Shown in pieces: positions 1 to 9,397 of a stretch of DNA of 64,000 nt (positions are counted from its first letter, which is position 1; each line of letters opens with the position of its first letter). The translations under genes were made by a program, and so were the position numbers. The notes beneath the pieces were generated by a model. It did no database searches and was not told where the DNA came from. It saw only the letters and a list, made by a program, of their open reading frames with translations. The stretch is from Blautia parvula (lineage in GTDB: Bacteria > Bacillota > Clostridia > Lachnospirales > Lachnospiraceae). The stretch lies in NCBI RefSeq assembly GCF_020215665.1, contig NZ_CP084061.1, positions 4,493,001 through 4,557,000 of the forward strand, given 5' to 3'.

Positions 1-698
1 TAAAAGAAATAGATGGACTTCTGGCAGAAAAAATATCCGGTCTTGTAATAACTCCGGTTAATTCCCCAAATGTGGCACAGAAGATCCAGGAATTGGAAGA
101 CGCAAATATACCGGTAGTAACTATAAATACAGACATATCCAGTGTAAAACATCTTGCGTATGTGGGGTGCGATTATATAACCAGCGGATGTGTGGCAGGT
201 GAACTGCTGGGTATGATGAGCAATGGATTCGAGGAACATGTCGCCCTGATCATCGGTTCCAGTATGGTCATGGCACAGGAGCAGCGTCTCAGGGGAATAA
301 AGAAAACCCTGAAAAGAGATTACAGTAATATAACAGTGGAAGCAGTTATTGAGAATGACGACGATGACCAGAAATCATATGAACAGGTGAAAGCGCTGCT
401 GAAAGAGAAGCCTGAACTGACTACGATCTGTTTTGCATCAGCAGGTGTGGAGGGTGGTATAAAGGCCGTCCGTGAGTCGGAATGCGGAAGAAAGCTCCGT
501 ATAATAACGTATGACCTTACGGATATTGTGCGGGAAAATTTGAAATCCGGTGTTGTCTCAGCCACCATTTGTCAGGAGCCCTTCAGGCAGGGATTTCTGG
601 GAGTTGAAATTTTAGGGCGTTATCTTTTATATGGCACAAAACCAAAGGAATCTACAGTAAAGACGCATATATTTATAGCAACAAAATATAACTTATGA
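1..698 (+). CDS. LacI/periplasmic-binding-like sugar sensor domain, 5'-truncated by window edge
   Basis: The reading frame is open from base 3 through the window edge, so the GTG at 72 is internal and the true start lies upstream. The visible part is a type I periplasmic-binding fold (Peripla_BP_4): GLVITPVNS near the left edge, then NIPVVTINTD, a central GSSMVMAQEQRLRG, and a C-terminal half with CFASAGVEGG and QEPFRQGFLGVE. There is no linker to an export signal in view. The ending (HIFIATKYNL) looks like the C-terminus of LacI-family repressors rather than a lipoprotein binding protein, so a sugar-responsive regulator of the next operon is the preferred call; the helix-turn-helix would lie outside the window. 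Confidence 0.7.
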   Translation, partial: KEIDGLLAEKISGLVITPVNSPNVAQKIQELEDANIPVVTINTDISSVKHLAYVGCDYITSGCVAGELLGMMSNGFEEHVALIIGSSMVMAQEQRLRGIKKTLKRDYSNITVEAVIENDDDDQKSYEQVKALLKEKPELTTICFASAGVEGGIKAVRESECGRKLRIITYDLTDIVRENLKSGVVSATICQEPFRQGFLGVEILGRYLLYGTKPKESTVKTHIFIATKYNL

Positions 699-780
699 AA
701 GTTTCTCTTTATCCGATCAAGGGTAAAGAGAAAAAATTTAACCTTTATCGTGCACGGACACGAAAGAAAAGATTAGTTTT

Positions 781-792
781 AAGCGTATGCTT
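781..792. promoter_or_regulatory. candidate LacI-type operator
   Basis: AAGCGTATGCTT is a short dyad (AAGC and GCTT around GTAT) in the gap between the regulator and the UroD-family gene. An 8-bp palindrome CGTGCACG lies at 749-756. Either could be the site of the upstream LacI-like regulator; short half-sites make this tentative. Confidence 0.25.
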
Positions 793-872
793 TTACTAAT
801 AAATTTCAAAGGGTTTTATGAAACTCGAGATAGTAAAATTCTTTGATGAACTACATTGGAGGAGGAAGAAAA

Positions 873-2144
873 ATGGCAACCAGCAGAGAAAGGCTGAATC
901 AGACACTGAATCATATTGAGCCGGAAGAAGTGGTCGTAGATATGGGGGCGACACCAATTACCGGAATCAATGCAAATGCTCTTGACCGGTTAAGGAGGGC
1001 ACTGGGCCTGGAGGAAAAAAGAGTAAAGATCAACGAACCTCTTCAGTTATTGGGGGAAGTGGAAGAGGATGTTCGTCAGAAACTGCATCTTGACTGTGTG
1101 GAAGTATCCACAGGCATGAACATGTTCGGATTTTCCAATTCGGGCCGTAAGCCCTGGGTATTGCAGTCCGGTCTTGCAGTTGATGTTCCCTTGAATTTTA
1201 ATACCACAGTAGATGAGACAGGTCGTACATATCTGTATCCCCAGGGGGATTTAAGCGTACCGCCATCCGGTATGATGCCAAAAGGGGGATTTTTCTTTGA
1301 CAACATTACCAGAGGAAATATCGAGTTTGATGAAGACACAGACAGTGCGCGGGTGGATTTTAAGGATGACTTTGCTGTCATTACAGATGAACAGCTGGAT
1401 GAACTGAAACGGCAGTGTGACTACTACTATAACAATACAGATTACGGAATTGTTTACAGCGGTGCCATAGCCTCAATAGGTGATTTTGCAACGGTTCCCG
1501 GACCGAATGTGAAATATCCGAAAGGAATCAGGAACCTGTCAGATTTTATGATGGCACATCATGTATGTCCGGACTATATCCATGAGATTTTTGAGATGCA
1601 GGTGGAGACGGGACTAAAAAATGCAGAATTGATCCGCCAGGCCTGCGGCGACAAAATCCAGGTGATTTACATATCAGGGACAGACTTTGGAACTCAGAAC
1701 GGGCCGTTTATGTCATTGGATTCGTTTAGAGAGTTTTACAAACCGTATTATAAAAGAATCAATGACTGGGTGCACAAAAATACAAATTGGAAAACATTTT
1801 ATCATACATGCGGCGCAGTCATGACATTTTTACAGGACTTTTACGAAGCAGGAATGGATATTCTGAATCCTGTTCAGCTCTCAGCCAAGGGAATGAATGG
1901 TAAGATCCTGAAGGAAGAGTGGGGCGATAAGTTTGTTTTCTGGGGTGGAGGTATTGATACACAGCATACTCTGCCTTTCGGTACACCGGATGAAGTATAT
2001 CAGGAGGTAAGAGAACGCCTGGAACTATTTTCAAAGGGCGGCGGATTTATATTTAATACAACGCACAATATACAAAGTCCTACAAGTGCAGAGAATATGC
2101 TGGCAATGTTTCAGGCAGTTGAAGATTTCAAGAATACGAAATAG
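873..2144 (+). CDS. uroporphyrinogen decarboxylase-family protein (MtaA/CmuA-like methyltransferase)
   Basis: This 423-residue protein has the UroD (beta/alpha)8 fold used by corrinoid:thiol methyltransferases such as MtaA. YHTCG near residues 310-314 gives the HxC zinc pair of the methyltransferase branch. The C-terminal THNIQ segment near residue 397 sits where MtaA has its third, cysteine ligand, so His may replace it. GGGIDTQHTLPFG is a typical late UroD motif. I chose the ATG at 873 because the GGAGGAGG ribosome site (about 858-865) would otherwise lie inside the gene. It heads an operon with a sugar importer and a glycosidase, which argues against haem synthesis. Substrate unknown; a methyl-group role is inference. 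Confidence 0.75.
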   Translation: MATSRERLNQTLNHIEPEEVVVDMGATPITGINANALDRLRRALGLEEKRVKINEPLQLLGEVEEDVRQKLHLDCVEVSTGMNMFGFSNSGRKPWVLQSGLAVDVPLNFNTTVDETGRTYLYPQGDLSVPPSGMMPKGGFFFDNITRGNIEFDEDTDSARVDFKDDFAVITDEQLDELKRQCDYYYNNTDYGIVYSGAIASIGDFATVPGPNVKYPKGIRNLSDFMMAHHVCPDYIHEIFEMQVETGLKNAELIRQACGDKIQVIYISGTDFGTQNGPFMSLDSFREFYKPYYKRINDWVHKNTNWKTFYHTCGAVMTFLQDFYEAGMDILNPVQLSAKGMNGKILKEEWGDKFVFWGGGIDTQHTLPFGTPDEVYQEVRERLELFSKGGGFIFNTTHNIQSPTSAENMLAMFQAVEDFKNTK

Positions 2145-2177
2145 GTCTCGTTTTGGAGAGGAAAGTGGGGAAAAACT

Positions 2178-3521
2178 ATGAAAAAAATGGCGATGTTTTT
2201 GGGAACGGCAATGCTGATGACTACAATTTTAACCGGATGCGGCGGCACAAGCGAAGAGACAGATAATGGGGGGAAGGAAAATCAGGCGGATACAGGTACA
2301 GGGGGAGATACAGAGACAGTAACAGATACGAATTCAGATGATATTGTAATATGGGCATTTGCAGAACCACATGCGGAATATTTCAGATGGGTGACAGAGG
2401 AATATAAGAAGGAACATCCGGATGTTAATTTTACCATTGAGATCATGACAACAGATGCGCTTTCTGAACGTTTGGCAGTGATCAATGCATCCGGGGGAGA
2501 AGGAGCCCCCGATTTGGTAGATCAGGAACAGGGGTTTTTCTCACGCTTTATGTCCGAGGAGCAGATGTGCTATTATCCTCTTGACGAATTTATGGAGCGG
2601 GACGATGTAACGGATAAGATGGTCAAGAACCGCTTGGACCTGTATGCTTATGATGGACATTATTACGGCCTGGAGCATGCTCTGTGTCCGGTGACTATGG
2701 CATACAGAAAAGATTTATTTGAGGAATATAATATTGAAATTCCAACCACATGGGAGGAATATAAAGCTGCAGCAGAGGAATTTGCAAAACATGATATTTA
2801 TATTTCGGCAACAAAGGATATGTCAATGGGCGGCGAACTTGACGAGATTGTTTTACTTCTGCGCGCTGCCGGTCTGGACTATGTGGACGAAAACGGCAAA
2901 CTGAATATCACAGATGAATTTAAAAACATTGTCATGGATTATGTCCAAATGCAGCAAAACGGAATGATGTATGCCTGGGAGACACAGGACGAGGCATGGC
3001 CGGTGGTAGCGGAAGATAAAGTGGCAACCTATTTTACCGCTGACTGGGCGGCAGGGTGGCTCAGGGATAATGTTCCGGAACAGAGTGGAAAATGGCAGAT
3101 GGCACCATTGCCGAAGCTTACAGATACAGCTTCTGTGGTATCCGTCAGGGGAGGTACAGGCCTTTGTATGACAAAGTATACGGACAAAGATAAAGAGGAG
3201 CTTTGGGACTTCATGAAGTTTGCACAGCTGGATAAAGATAACTGTGTAAAGAAATACGAAATGATCGCATTATATCCACCGGTTTACGATGCCATGCCTG
3301 AATGTAACAGTCCGGTAGAGTATTATGACAATCAAAATCTTGGAGAACTCTATGAAAGCCTTGCAGACGAGATACCTGTACAGTATCAGGCAGACTGGAG
3401 AAATGCCTTTACAGAATCCTTTAATTCCAATGCCTACGATCTGGTAGAGGGAAATATAAGTATTGATGAGCTGACAGATATATTGACAGAGGCGGTGAAT
3501 GAATATAACGAATCAAAATAA
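2178..3521 (+). CDS. sugar ABC transporter substrate-binding lipoprotein
   Basis: This 447-residue family 1 extracellular solute-binding protein should capture a sugar or oligosaccharide outside the membrane and deliver it to the two permeases that follow. The N-terminus is a lipoprotein signal peptide, with positive MKKM, a hydrophobic stretch and lipobox ILTGC (Cys about residue 21), followed by an acidic/Gly-rich linker to about residue 55. The mature part starts at DIVIWAFAEPHAEYFRW and keeps the usual PTTWEEYKAAAEEFA hinge motif. It lies 33 bp after the UroD-family gene and 21 bp before the first permease, so one transcript is likely. The ligand cannot be told from sequence. Confidence 0.9.
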   Translation: MKKMAMFLGTAMLMTTILTGCGGTSEETDNGGKENQADTGTGGDTETVTDTNSDDIVIWAFAEPHAEYFRWVTEEYKKEHPDVNFTIEIMTTDALSERLAVINASGGEGAPDLVDQEQGFFSRFMSEEQMCYYPLDEFMERDDVTDKMVKNRLDLYAYDGHYYGLEHALCPVTMAYRKDLFEEYNIEIPTTWEEYKAAAEEFAKHDIYISATKDMSMGGELDEIVLLLRAAGLDYVDENGKLNITDEFKNIVMDYVQMQQNGMMYAWETQDEAWPVVAEDKVATYFTADWAAGWLRDNVPEQSGKWQMAPLPKLTDTASVVSVRGGTGLCMTKYTDKDKEELWDFMKFAQLDKDNCVKKYEMIALYPPVYDAMPECNSPVEYYDNQNLGELYESLADEIPVQYQADWRNAFTESFNSNAYDLVEGNISIDELTDILTEAVNEYNESK

Positions 3522-3542
3522 CATACAGGAGGATATGTAAAT

Positions 3543-4415
3543 ATGAAGAGAAATAAACGAAAAATTATGCCGTATCTTTTCATATCACCGTTTTTTATCC
3601 TGTATGCGATCTTTGGATTATATCCTGCAGTTTCAGGTCTGATATTGTCTTTGCAGACAAAAGCCGGACAGTTTACATTTTCCAATTATCAGACAGTGTT
3701 TATGGACTCCAGGTTCTGGAAGTCTGTAACGAATGCTGCCATTTATATGCTGGGGAGTATATTTATTATACTTCCCGTTGCATTAATTGCCGCGCTGATG
3801 CTGAACAGTAAATTTATGGGTAAGAAAAGCGGCTTTGTTTCAACCGCATTTTTCATTCCAAATGTAACATCTGTTATTGTAGTAGGCATTGTATTTAAAT
3901 TAATCCTTAGAACTAATAACGGGTTGATCAATACAGCTTTACAGGATATGGGTATCATAGAAAGGGCGGTTAAATTTTTAAGTGATCCGGTGTGGGCGAT
4001 TCCTTCCGTGCTTTTGATCGGATGTTGGAGATATTTTGGTATTAACAGTCTGTATTTTCTGAGCGGTTTACAGGGGATACCCACGGAACTTGGGGAGGCG
4101 GCCAGAATCGATGGTGCGGGCAAGTGGAAAGAGTTCTGGTATATTACACTACCTTTGCTGAAGCCTATTATGACATATATCGTATTTATTGCGATTACGG
4201 GTTCTTTTGCCATGTTTGGCGAAGTCATCACCCTGGTTCAAAACGGTTCATCTGTGGGTTCAAGGGATTCCATGCTGTATCCCGTTATATACCTGTACAA
4301 TATGATGTTTAAAAATAATCAGGTAAACCGCGCGGCTACGATGGGATATATGATAGCAGTTATCCTTCTGGTAATCACAACTATACAGAGATATCTGTTT
4401 CGTGAGAAAGACTGA
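3543..4415 (+). CDS. sugar ABC transporter permease, MalF/UgpA type
   Basis: A 290-residue inner-membrane permease with about six hydrophobic helices. The first starts near residue 10, after the basic MKRNKRK leader. The EAA loop that contacts the ATPase is clear: LGEAARIDGAGKWKEF followed by ITLPLLKP at about residues 180-210. A GGAGG site lies 10-12 bases before the ATG. It pairs with the next permease to form the channel for the upstream binding lipoprotein. No ATPase gene is in the operon, as is common for Firmicute CUT1 importers served by a shared MsmK-like ATPase. Confidence 0.92.
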   Translation: MKRNKRKIMPYLFISPFFILYAIFGLYPAVSGLILSLQTKAGQFTFSNYQTVFMDSRFWKSVTNAAIYMLGSIFIILPVALIAALMLNSKFMGKKSGFVSTAFFIPNVTSVIVVGIVFKLILRTNNGLINTALQDMGIIERAVKFLSDPVWAIPSVLLIGCWRYFGINSLYFLSGLQGIPTELGEAARIDGAGKWKEFWYITLPLLKPIMTYIVFIAITGSFAMFGEVITLVQNGSSVGSRDSMLYPVIYLYNMMFKNNQVNRAATMGYMIAVILLVITTIQRYLFREKD

Positions 4416-4424
4416 GGTATGCGG

Positions 4425-5255
4425 ATGAAGAAAAAAAGAGTGATTGCAAGTATCCTTTTCCATATAGTATTGTTGGTGGCTGTGCTGTTCATCCTGTACC
4501 CCTTCGTATTTATGATATCAGGAGCACTTAAGACGGATCTGGAGATGAACAGGCATATATTACGGCTGATTCCGAGGGAGATAACCCTTGATAATTTTAA
4601 AACCCTATTTGAGACTATCCCGTTCTGGAAGCAGTTTATGAACAGCTTTTGTGTGGCTGCGGCTGCTGCGGTTCTTGCTATGCTGGTTGACGGGCTGGTG
4701 GCATATGGATTCACAAGATTTGAATTTAGAGGAAAAGGTATTCTTATGAGCCTGATACTGGCAACGATGCTGATACCCCCGCAGGTGCTGATGGTTCCCC
4801 AGTTTCAGATGTATAAAACCATGGGGCTGTTCGGATCGTATGTACCCCTGATCATACCGGCACTGATAAACGCATTTGGAATATTTCTGCTGTGTCAGAT
4901 CATGGGACAGATTCCAAAAGATTTATATGAGAGCGCAATGATTGATGGGTATGGTGAGTTTAAGATATTCATGAAGATAGCAATACCCCTAAGTAAGGCA
5001 GGAATTGGCATACAGGGTGTTCTTACATTTATGAATACATGGAATGATTTTATGACGCCTTTGATCTATCTGAATGCGGAGGAAAAGTATACACTGCCTA
5101 TTGGCCTCATGCGTCTTCAGAGTTTTTATAAGATATCTTACGGGGCACCTCTTGCAGGGGCGTTACTGTCATGTATTCCGGTTATCATTATACTGGCTGT
5201 AGTGGGGCAAAAATATTTTGTGAAGGGACTGATGGCAGGGGCCGTCAAGGGTTAA
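4425..5255 (+). CDS. sugar ABC transporter permease, MalG/UgpE type
   Basis: Second membrane subunit of the importer, 276 residues. The EAA loop appears as LYESAMIDGYGEFKIF and then IAIPLSKAG around residues 170-195, and the protein ends in the family-typical GLMAGAVKG. Of two in-frame ATGs (4419 and 4425), the second is chosen because GAGG at 4414-4417 sits seven bases from it but only one base from the first. It follows the MalF-type gene with almost no gap, so coupled translation is likely. Confidence 0.92.
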   Translation: MKKKRVIASILFHIVLLVAVLFILYPFVFMISGALKTDLEMNRHILRLIPREITLDNFKTLFETIPFWKQFMNSFCVAAAAAVLAMLVDGLVAYGFTRFEFRGKGILMSLILATMLIPPQVLMVPQFQMYKTMGLFGSYVPLIIPALINAFGIFLLCQIMGQIPKDLYESAMIDGYGEFKIFMKIAIPLSKAGIGIQGVLTFMNTWNDFMTPLIYLNAEEKYTLPIGLMRLQSFYKISYGAPLAGALLSCIPVIIILAVVGQKYFVKGLMAGAVKG

Positions 5256-5286
5256 GTAAGCAGAAGGGATAAGTGTGTAGGTAGAT

Positions 5287-8136
5287 ATGAAAAGCTATAT
5301 AGTGACAGAAAAGGGAATGGACCTGCTGACAGGTCTGGCAGCAAAGGAATTAAGGCGTTATCTTTATGTGTTGGGTTTGGAGCTGCCGCTGATAGTGAAT
5401 AAAATGCCGGATAGCGGGAATGCGATAATTGCCGCATGTAAAGGAAGCAGCTTATTAGAATCATATGGACATGTTCTGGACTATACAGATCTTGGTGAAG
5501 AAGGATATATCTTGTATGGTTCAGGTACCGGAAAGGATCCGGTCATACTTACCGGAAATACGGAGATTTCTGTACTTTACGCAGCGTATCATTTTTTGGA
5601 GCTGCTGGGAATCAGATTTTATCTTCATGGGGATACCATACCGGAAGAGGATTGTGCTGTTGACATATGGAATAGGAAGATAAATATCAGAGAAATACCA
5701 ATTTTTAAGGAGAGAGGAATCCATCCGTTTCATGACTTTCCGGAGGGACCGGATTGGTGGAATAAGGATGATTATTATGCGATTCTGACACAACTGCCGA
5801 AGATGCGGGCTAATTTTTTTGCACTCCATACCTATCCTGAAAACAGGGAAGAACCAAAGGCAATGACCGCAGAACCACTGGTCTGGATCGGAAAGAAAGA
5901 AGACTGTAATAAAGATGGCACGGTAAAGTACAGTTATCCGGTCCAGCATTTTAAGACCAATGGAAACAGCTGGGGATATCATCCTATGAAGACAAAGGAT
6001 TACCCTTGCGGGGTGGGAAATATATTTGAGAAAGACTGTTATGGCCCAGATTATATGCAGGGGTATGAAGACGAAATATACAGTCATGAAATACACGAAG
6101 CAGATGTTCCGGCCGAGAAGTATAATCGGATGTTTAACGCTTATGGTAAAGTTTTGGCAGAGACCTTTTCTTATGCTAAAAAGATGGCCGTTAAGACATG
6201 TATAGGAACAGAAGCTCCCCTGACAATACCGGAAGCAGTAAGAAAACGTCTGGGTATTACAGAAGAGCCGGATAAAGAAATGATTCAAAGCCTTTATGAA
6301 GGTATTTTTGAAAGAATCAAAAGGACCCATTCCCTTGATTATTATTGGATGTGGACACCGGAAGACTGGACATGGCTTGGAAATACAAAGGAAGATACAG
6401 AAAAAACCATAAGGGACTTTTCCTGTGCCTTGGAGGCAAAAGAGAAGGTGGATGCCCCCTTTGAGCTGGCTGTCTGTGGCTGGACATTGGGTCCACAGGA
6501 GGACCGCGCGGCATTTGACAAGTATCTGCCGGAGAATATGCCATTTTCATGTATTAACAGAAATGTAGGCTTTGATCCGATTGAGCCTAAATTTCAGGAT
6601 TTGAAAAAAGACAGGCCATCCTGGGCAATACCCTGGCTGGAGGATGACCCTGCCATGATTTCTCCCCAGTTATGGGTGGGCAGGATGCGCAGGGATGCCT
6701 TCGACGCCAAACGATACGGTTGTGACGGACTTCTTGGGATTCACTGGAGAACAAGTAGTATTGCGCCAAATATTAAAGCACTGATGGAAGCCGCCTGGGA
6801 GCAGCCCTGGAATGAGTCAGTGTCTGAAAAAATATGTCTGGAAGGATATGTGGGAGCGGATTCTTATACAGAGGAATACCCTGAGTGCAAGGGCGTTTTG
6901 AACACAGCCAGAAAGGGGTGTTCAGGGTATGTTTTAAAACTTCCGCCGGGAAATTATACAGTATGTATGGTATTCCAGAAGTGTGATGCAAAACTGGATA
7001 TTAAGATCAAAAACCTGATTTTACGTGATAGAATGATCAGTGAGGAAAATAATGAAATTTGTGTCCCTGATATAGAGGTGGAACAGGATACGGTCCTTTC
7101 CATTGATTTTATGGTAAAAGAAGGATGCCCGGCAATTTCCGCTGTCACAATTGAGGGAGCGACCAAAAATAACCAGCTTGCGGGCAATGATTTCTCCAGG
7201 AAAATAAACTGCGGAGGCACAAGTTGGCAGGACTATGAAGCCGATTTGGAACTGTATAAAAAAAATGGACGCTGTGCTCCGACCGGTGACTTTTACCGAA
7301 ATTTTTCTGTAGCTGAATTTGGTAAAGGAGCAGGGGAAAAAGCAGCAGATATTTTTGCAGAACAGGATGGAAATATGCCCAGGCCAAGCAGATGGGAAGA
7401 TGGACCGGGGAATATATACTGCAATGAGATTCCCTGGGACGATATGAAGAAGCAGTATGACTTTGTGGATAAATTCGAGAAGCTGGGAACTTTGATACAC
7501 AGTGCAGGTGAAAAATCCCGTTATGATTATTGGAACCATACATTTCAGGCAATGAAGCGGACTGCTGAGATCGGATGTCTGTGGGGAAGCTTTGAAATAC
7601 ACTGTAAAGCAGACAGCCATGAAAGTGCATTGGCAGATTATAAAGAACTGCTCAGAGCGGTGGAAGAGCTGGAATATCATCTGCTGATGGCTGTAGAATC
7701 CAATGGAGACATGGGGGTTATAACAAATATACAGCAGAGAGCGGTTACGCCTATACTGAGACAATGTAAAGATAAACTGACAAAGTGGTATTCTGATCTG
7801 CCGGAGTTGAAGGGGAATGTGGTAGACAAGGCATTAAGACTTGTTGTTCCTACGGCCAGAACTTCCCTGCAGAGAGGAGAGGATTTAAGGCTGAAGGTAA
7901 TTGTCATAGGCGGCAGTGAAATATCGCCGGTTTTGGATATAAGATATATAGGATGTTCGGAATACAGGAGGTATAAGTTTGCAAAGTGTGAAAGGTGGGT
8001 GTACTCCCTGACAGTCCCGGCGGCAGAACTGGCGGAAGATTTTGAGTATCATATTTCACTGGAGGAAAATGGCAGGCGGCTGGTATACCCCTGCAGTTCT
8101 AAACATCAGGACCAGACAGTAGTTATAGCAGATTGA
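5287..8136 (+). CDS. large putative glycoside hydrolase with hexosaminidase/alpha-glucuronidase-type N-domain
   Basis: A 949-residue protein without a signal peptide. Residues 1-125 look like the small alpha/beta domain found before the barrels of GH20 and GH67 enzymes (ELRRYLYVLG, then VILTGNTEISVLYAAYHFLE and GIRFYLHGDTIPE). A barrel-like region follows to about 520, with WMWTPEDWTWLG and DGLLGIHWRTSS. From about 520 to 760 there are malectin-like beta-sandwich signatures (GNYTVCMVFQKC, PAISAVTIEG, INCGGTSWQDYEADL). I cannot assign a CAZy family or catalytic pair. As the last gene of the importer operon it probably acts on the imported glycan in the cytoplasm. The ribosome site before the ATG is weak (GTAGGTAG). 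Confidence 0.6.
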   Translation: MKSYIVTEKGMDLLTGLAAKELRRYLYVLGLELPLIVNKMPDSGNAIIAACKGSSLLESYGHVLDYTDLGEEGYILYGSGTGKDPVILTGNTEISVLYAAYHFLELLGIRFYLHGDTIPEEDCAVDIWNRKINIREIPIFKERGIHPFHDFPEGPDWWNKDDYYAILTQLPKMRANFFALHTYPENREEPKAMTAEPLVWIGKKEDCNKDGTVKYSYPVQHFKTNGNSWGYHPMKTKDYPCGVGNIFEKDCYGPDYMQGYEDEIYSHEIHEADVPAEKYNRMFNAYGKVLAETFSYAKKMAVKTCIGTEAPLTIPEAVRKRLGITEEPDKEMIQSLYEGIFERIKRTHSLDYYWMWTPEDWTWLGNTKEDTEKTIRDFSCALEAKEKVDAPFELAVCGWTLGPQEDRAAFDKYLPENMPFSCINRNVGFDPIEPKFQDLKKDRPSWAIPWLEDDPAMISPQLWVGRMRRDAFDAKRYGCDGLLGIHWRTSSIAPNIKALMEAAWEQPWNESVSEKICLEGYVGADSYTEEYPECKGVLNTARKGCSGYVLKLPPGNYTVCMVFQKCDAKLDIKIKNLILRDRMISEENNEICVPDIEVEQDTVLSIDFMVKEGCPAISAVTIEGATKNNQLAGNDFSRKINCGGTSWQDYEADLELYKKNGRCAPTGDFYRNFSVAEFGKGAGEKAADIFAEQDGNMPRPSRWEDGPGNIYCNEIPWDDMKKQYDFVDKFEKLGTLIHSAGEKSRYDYWNHTFQAMKRTAEIGCLWGSFEIHCKADSHESALADYKELLRAVEELEYHLLMAVESNGDMGVITNIQQRAVTPILRQCKDKLTKWYSDLPELKGNVVDKALRLVVPTARTSLQRGEDLRLKVIVIGGSEISPVLDIRYIGCSEYRRYKFAKCERWVYSLTVPAAELAEDFEYHISLEENGRRLVYPCSSKHQDQTVVIAD

Positions 8137-8173
8137 TCTGCCCATTTCTGGAATTACTATATATAGAAATACA

Positions 8174-8214
8174 GACAGGATATTTTCTGCAGAGATCAGC
8201 GGAAATATCCTGTC
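8174..8214 (+). terminator. rho-independent terminator after the UroD/ABC/glycosidase operon
   Basis: The 12-bp arms GACAGGATATTT (8174-8185) and AAATATCCTGTC (8203-8214) are perfectly complementary and are followed by TATGTTTTT. The site is 38 bp after the glycosidase stop and 47 bp before the 3' end of the convergent redox operon. Confidence 0.85.
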
Positions 8215-8260
8215 TATGTTTTTACGGACCAGCGGAGAAACAATCGCCCCCGCATTACTC

Positions 8261-9007
8261 CTATTTCGGACAAATATACCGCGGCAGCCCCATACTATGC
8301 CTCCCATACTCAATTGCCTCTTTCGGACAGCGGCAGATACATGCCATACAATGCGTACAATCTTCCCCCCACACCGGTTTCCCGTCATCCATATGGATAT
8401 TGCCCAGCGGACACACATCTGCACATTTTCCGCAGGAGATACAGGAGTCTGCTGCGGAAAACTTCTTTGCATGAACAAACACAGGATAAAAGATATCGTT
8501 GACAATGCTGCTGTTTATTTTATCTTTTACGGTAAGATGACTCTGCGGGAACTTTTTTCCGCCCTTTATCAGGCGTGCGGCATTGTCTATATGGGTTTCT
8601 GCAAGGCGGATGGTTTCCAGCGCCTCTTCTCTGCCGGGAGTGGAGAACATGGCTATATAATTCTCGGGCATGAGGAGGGGAAAGCATCCTGAAAAATCCA
8701 TGTTTTTAGAACTGCATAGTTTTTTTAGATACTTTTCCGCATTTCCGATACTGCCTCCGCAGGTCATGAGAAAATAAATCTCTCTGCTGCCGGACAGCGC
8801 AGTCTTTTCCAGCCATGCATGCAGAATGCGGGGGATTCTCCATGCATAGGTGGGTGAGACGATAACCCACGGCCTGTCAGAGCGCATGGCTGAAAAGTCA
8901 TGGTTTCTGATCCTTTCAAACAGATTCGTAACTTCATCTCCGATTTCTTTACCAATCCGCTTTGCAGCATATTCACTGTTGCCTGTTCCTGAAAAATATA
9001 AGATCAT
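8261..9007 (-). CDS. EFR1-type flavodoxin-ferredoxin fusion
   Basis: A 248-residue electron-transfer protein. The N-terminus MILYFSGTGNSEYAAKRI is a flavodoxin-like FMN phosphate-binding loop. The C-terminal quarter carries two 4Fe-4S ferredoxin motifs, CISCGKCADVCPLGNI and CTHCMACICRCPKEAI. This combination defines the EFR1 family of putative flavo-ferredoxins. The ATG at 9007 is chosen because the GGAGG (complement of 9016-9020) is eight bases upstream; the longer frame would start on a TTG upstream of that site. It is the last gene of a three-gene minus-strand operon with an ArsR repressor and a ferredoxin-nitroreductase, pointing to a redox role. Confidence 0.88.
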   Translation of the reverse strand: MILYFSGTGNSEYAAKRIGKEIGDEVTNLFERIRNHDFSAMRSDRPWVIVSPTYAWRIPRILHAWLEKTALSGSREIYFLMTCGGSIGNAEKYLKKLCSSKNMDFSGCFPLLMPENYIAMFSTPGREEALETIRLAETHIDNAARLIKGGKKFPQSHLTVKDKINSSIVNDIFYPVFVHAKKFSAADSCISCGKCADVCPLGNIHMDDGKPVWGEDCTHCMACICRCPKEAIEYGRHSMGLPRYICPK

Positions 9008-9036
9008 GGGACTGTCCTCCAAAATATAAAAAATTG

Positions 9037-9381
9037 TTATGACCGTGAGCTGATGTGCCGGATACTTCCATAGATAAGGTTAACTAAATCAGCGATTTCC
9101 TTCCACTGCGTTTCCTCTGCACTTAAATAATAATAGTTTTTTGTTCCTTCTTTCCGCATTGCGACGATACCGGATTCTTTGAGGATCTGAAGGTGATGGG
9201 ATACAGAAGGTCTTGTCAGATGCGTCTTTTGCGCAATCTCTCCTACCCGAATACCTGACAGGTCGCTTTCCAGCAGAACAAGCAGGATGAGCTGCCTTGT
9301 ATCATCTCCAATGGCAGAAAAGGCATTTCTGTTCTTTTGGAATCCGTCTACTATTTTTTTCAGTCTTTCTTCACATTCCAT
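9037..9381 (-). CDS. ArsR-family winged-helix repressor
   Basis: A 114-residue regulator with a winged helix spanning most of its length: FSAIGDDTRQLILLVLLES, then the recognition helix THLTRPSVSHHLQILKESG and the wing VAMRKEGTKNYYYLS. This is a standard ArsR/SmtB layout. I see no CxC metal-binding pair in the alpha-3 helix, so it may sense something other than a metal through that site. It lies 16 bp after the nitroreductase and 29 bp before the flavodoxin-ferredoxin gene, and probably autoregulates this operon. GGAG precedes the ATG. Confidence 0.9.
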   Translation of the reverse strand: MECEERLKKIVDGFQKNRNAFSAIGDDTRQLILLVLLESDLSGIRVGEIAQKTHLTRPSVSHHLQILKESGIVAMRKEGTKNYYYLSAEETQWKEIADLVNLIYGSIRHISSRS

Positions 9382-9397
9382 TATCGCACTCCATTTT

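Noticed and set aside
702-733. Hairpin after the LacI-like gene as an intrinsic terminator
   Set aside because: TTTCTCTTTA/TAAAGAGAAA forms a stem, but it is AT-rich and no U tract follows, so terminator status is not supported.
5287-8136. Calling the large glycosidase a GH20 hexosaminidase or GH67 glucuronidase
   Set aside because: Only the N-terminal helper domain resembles these; the catalytic motifs of either family were not found.
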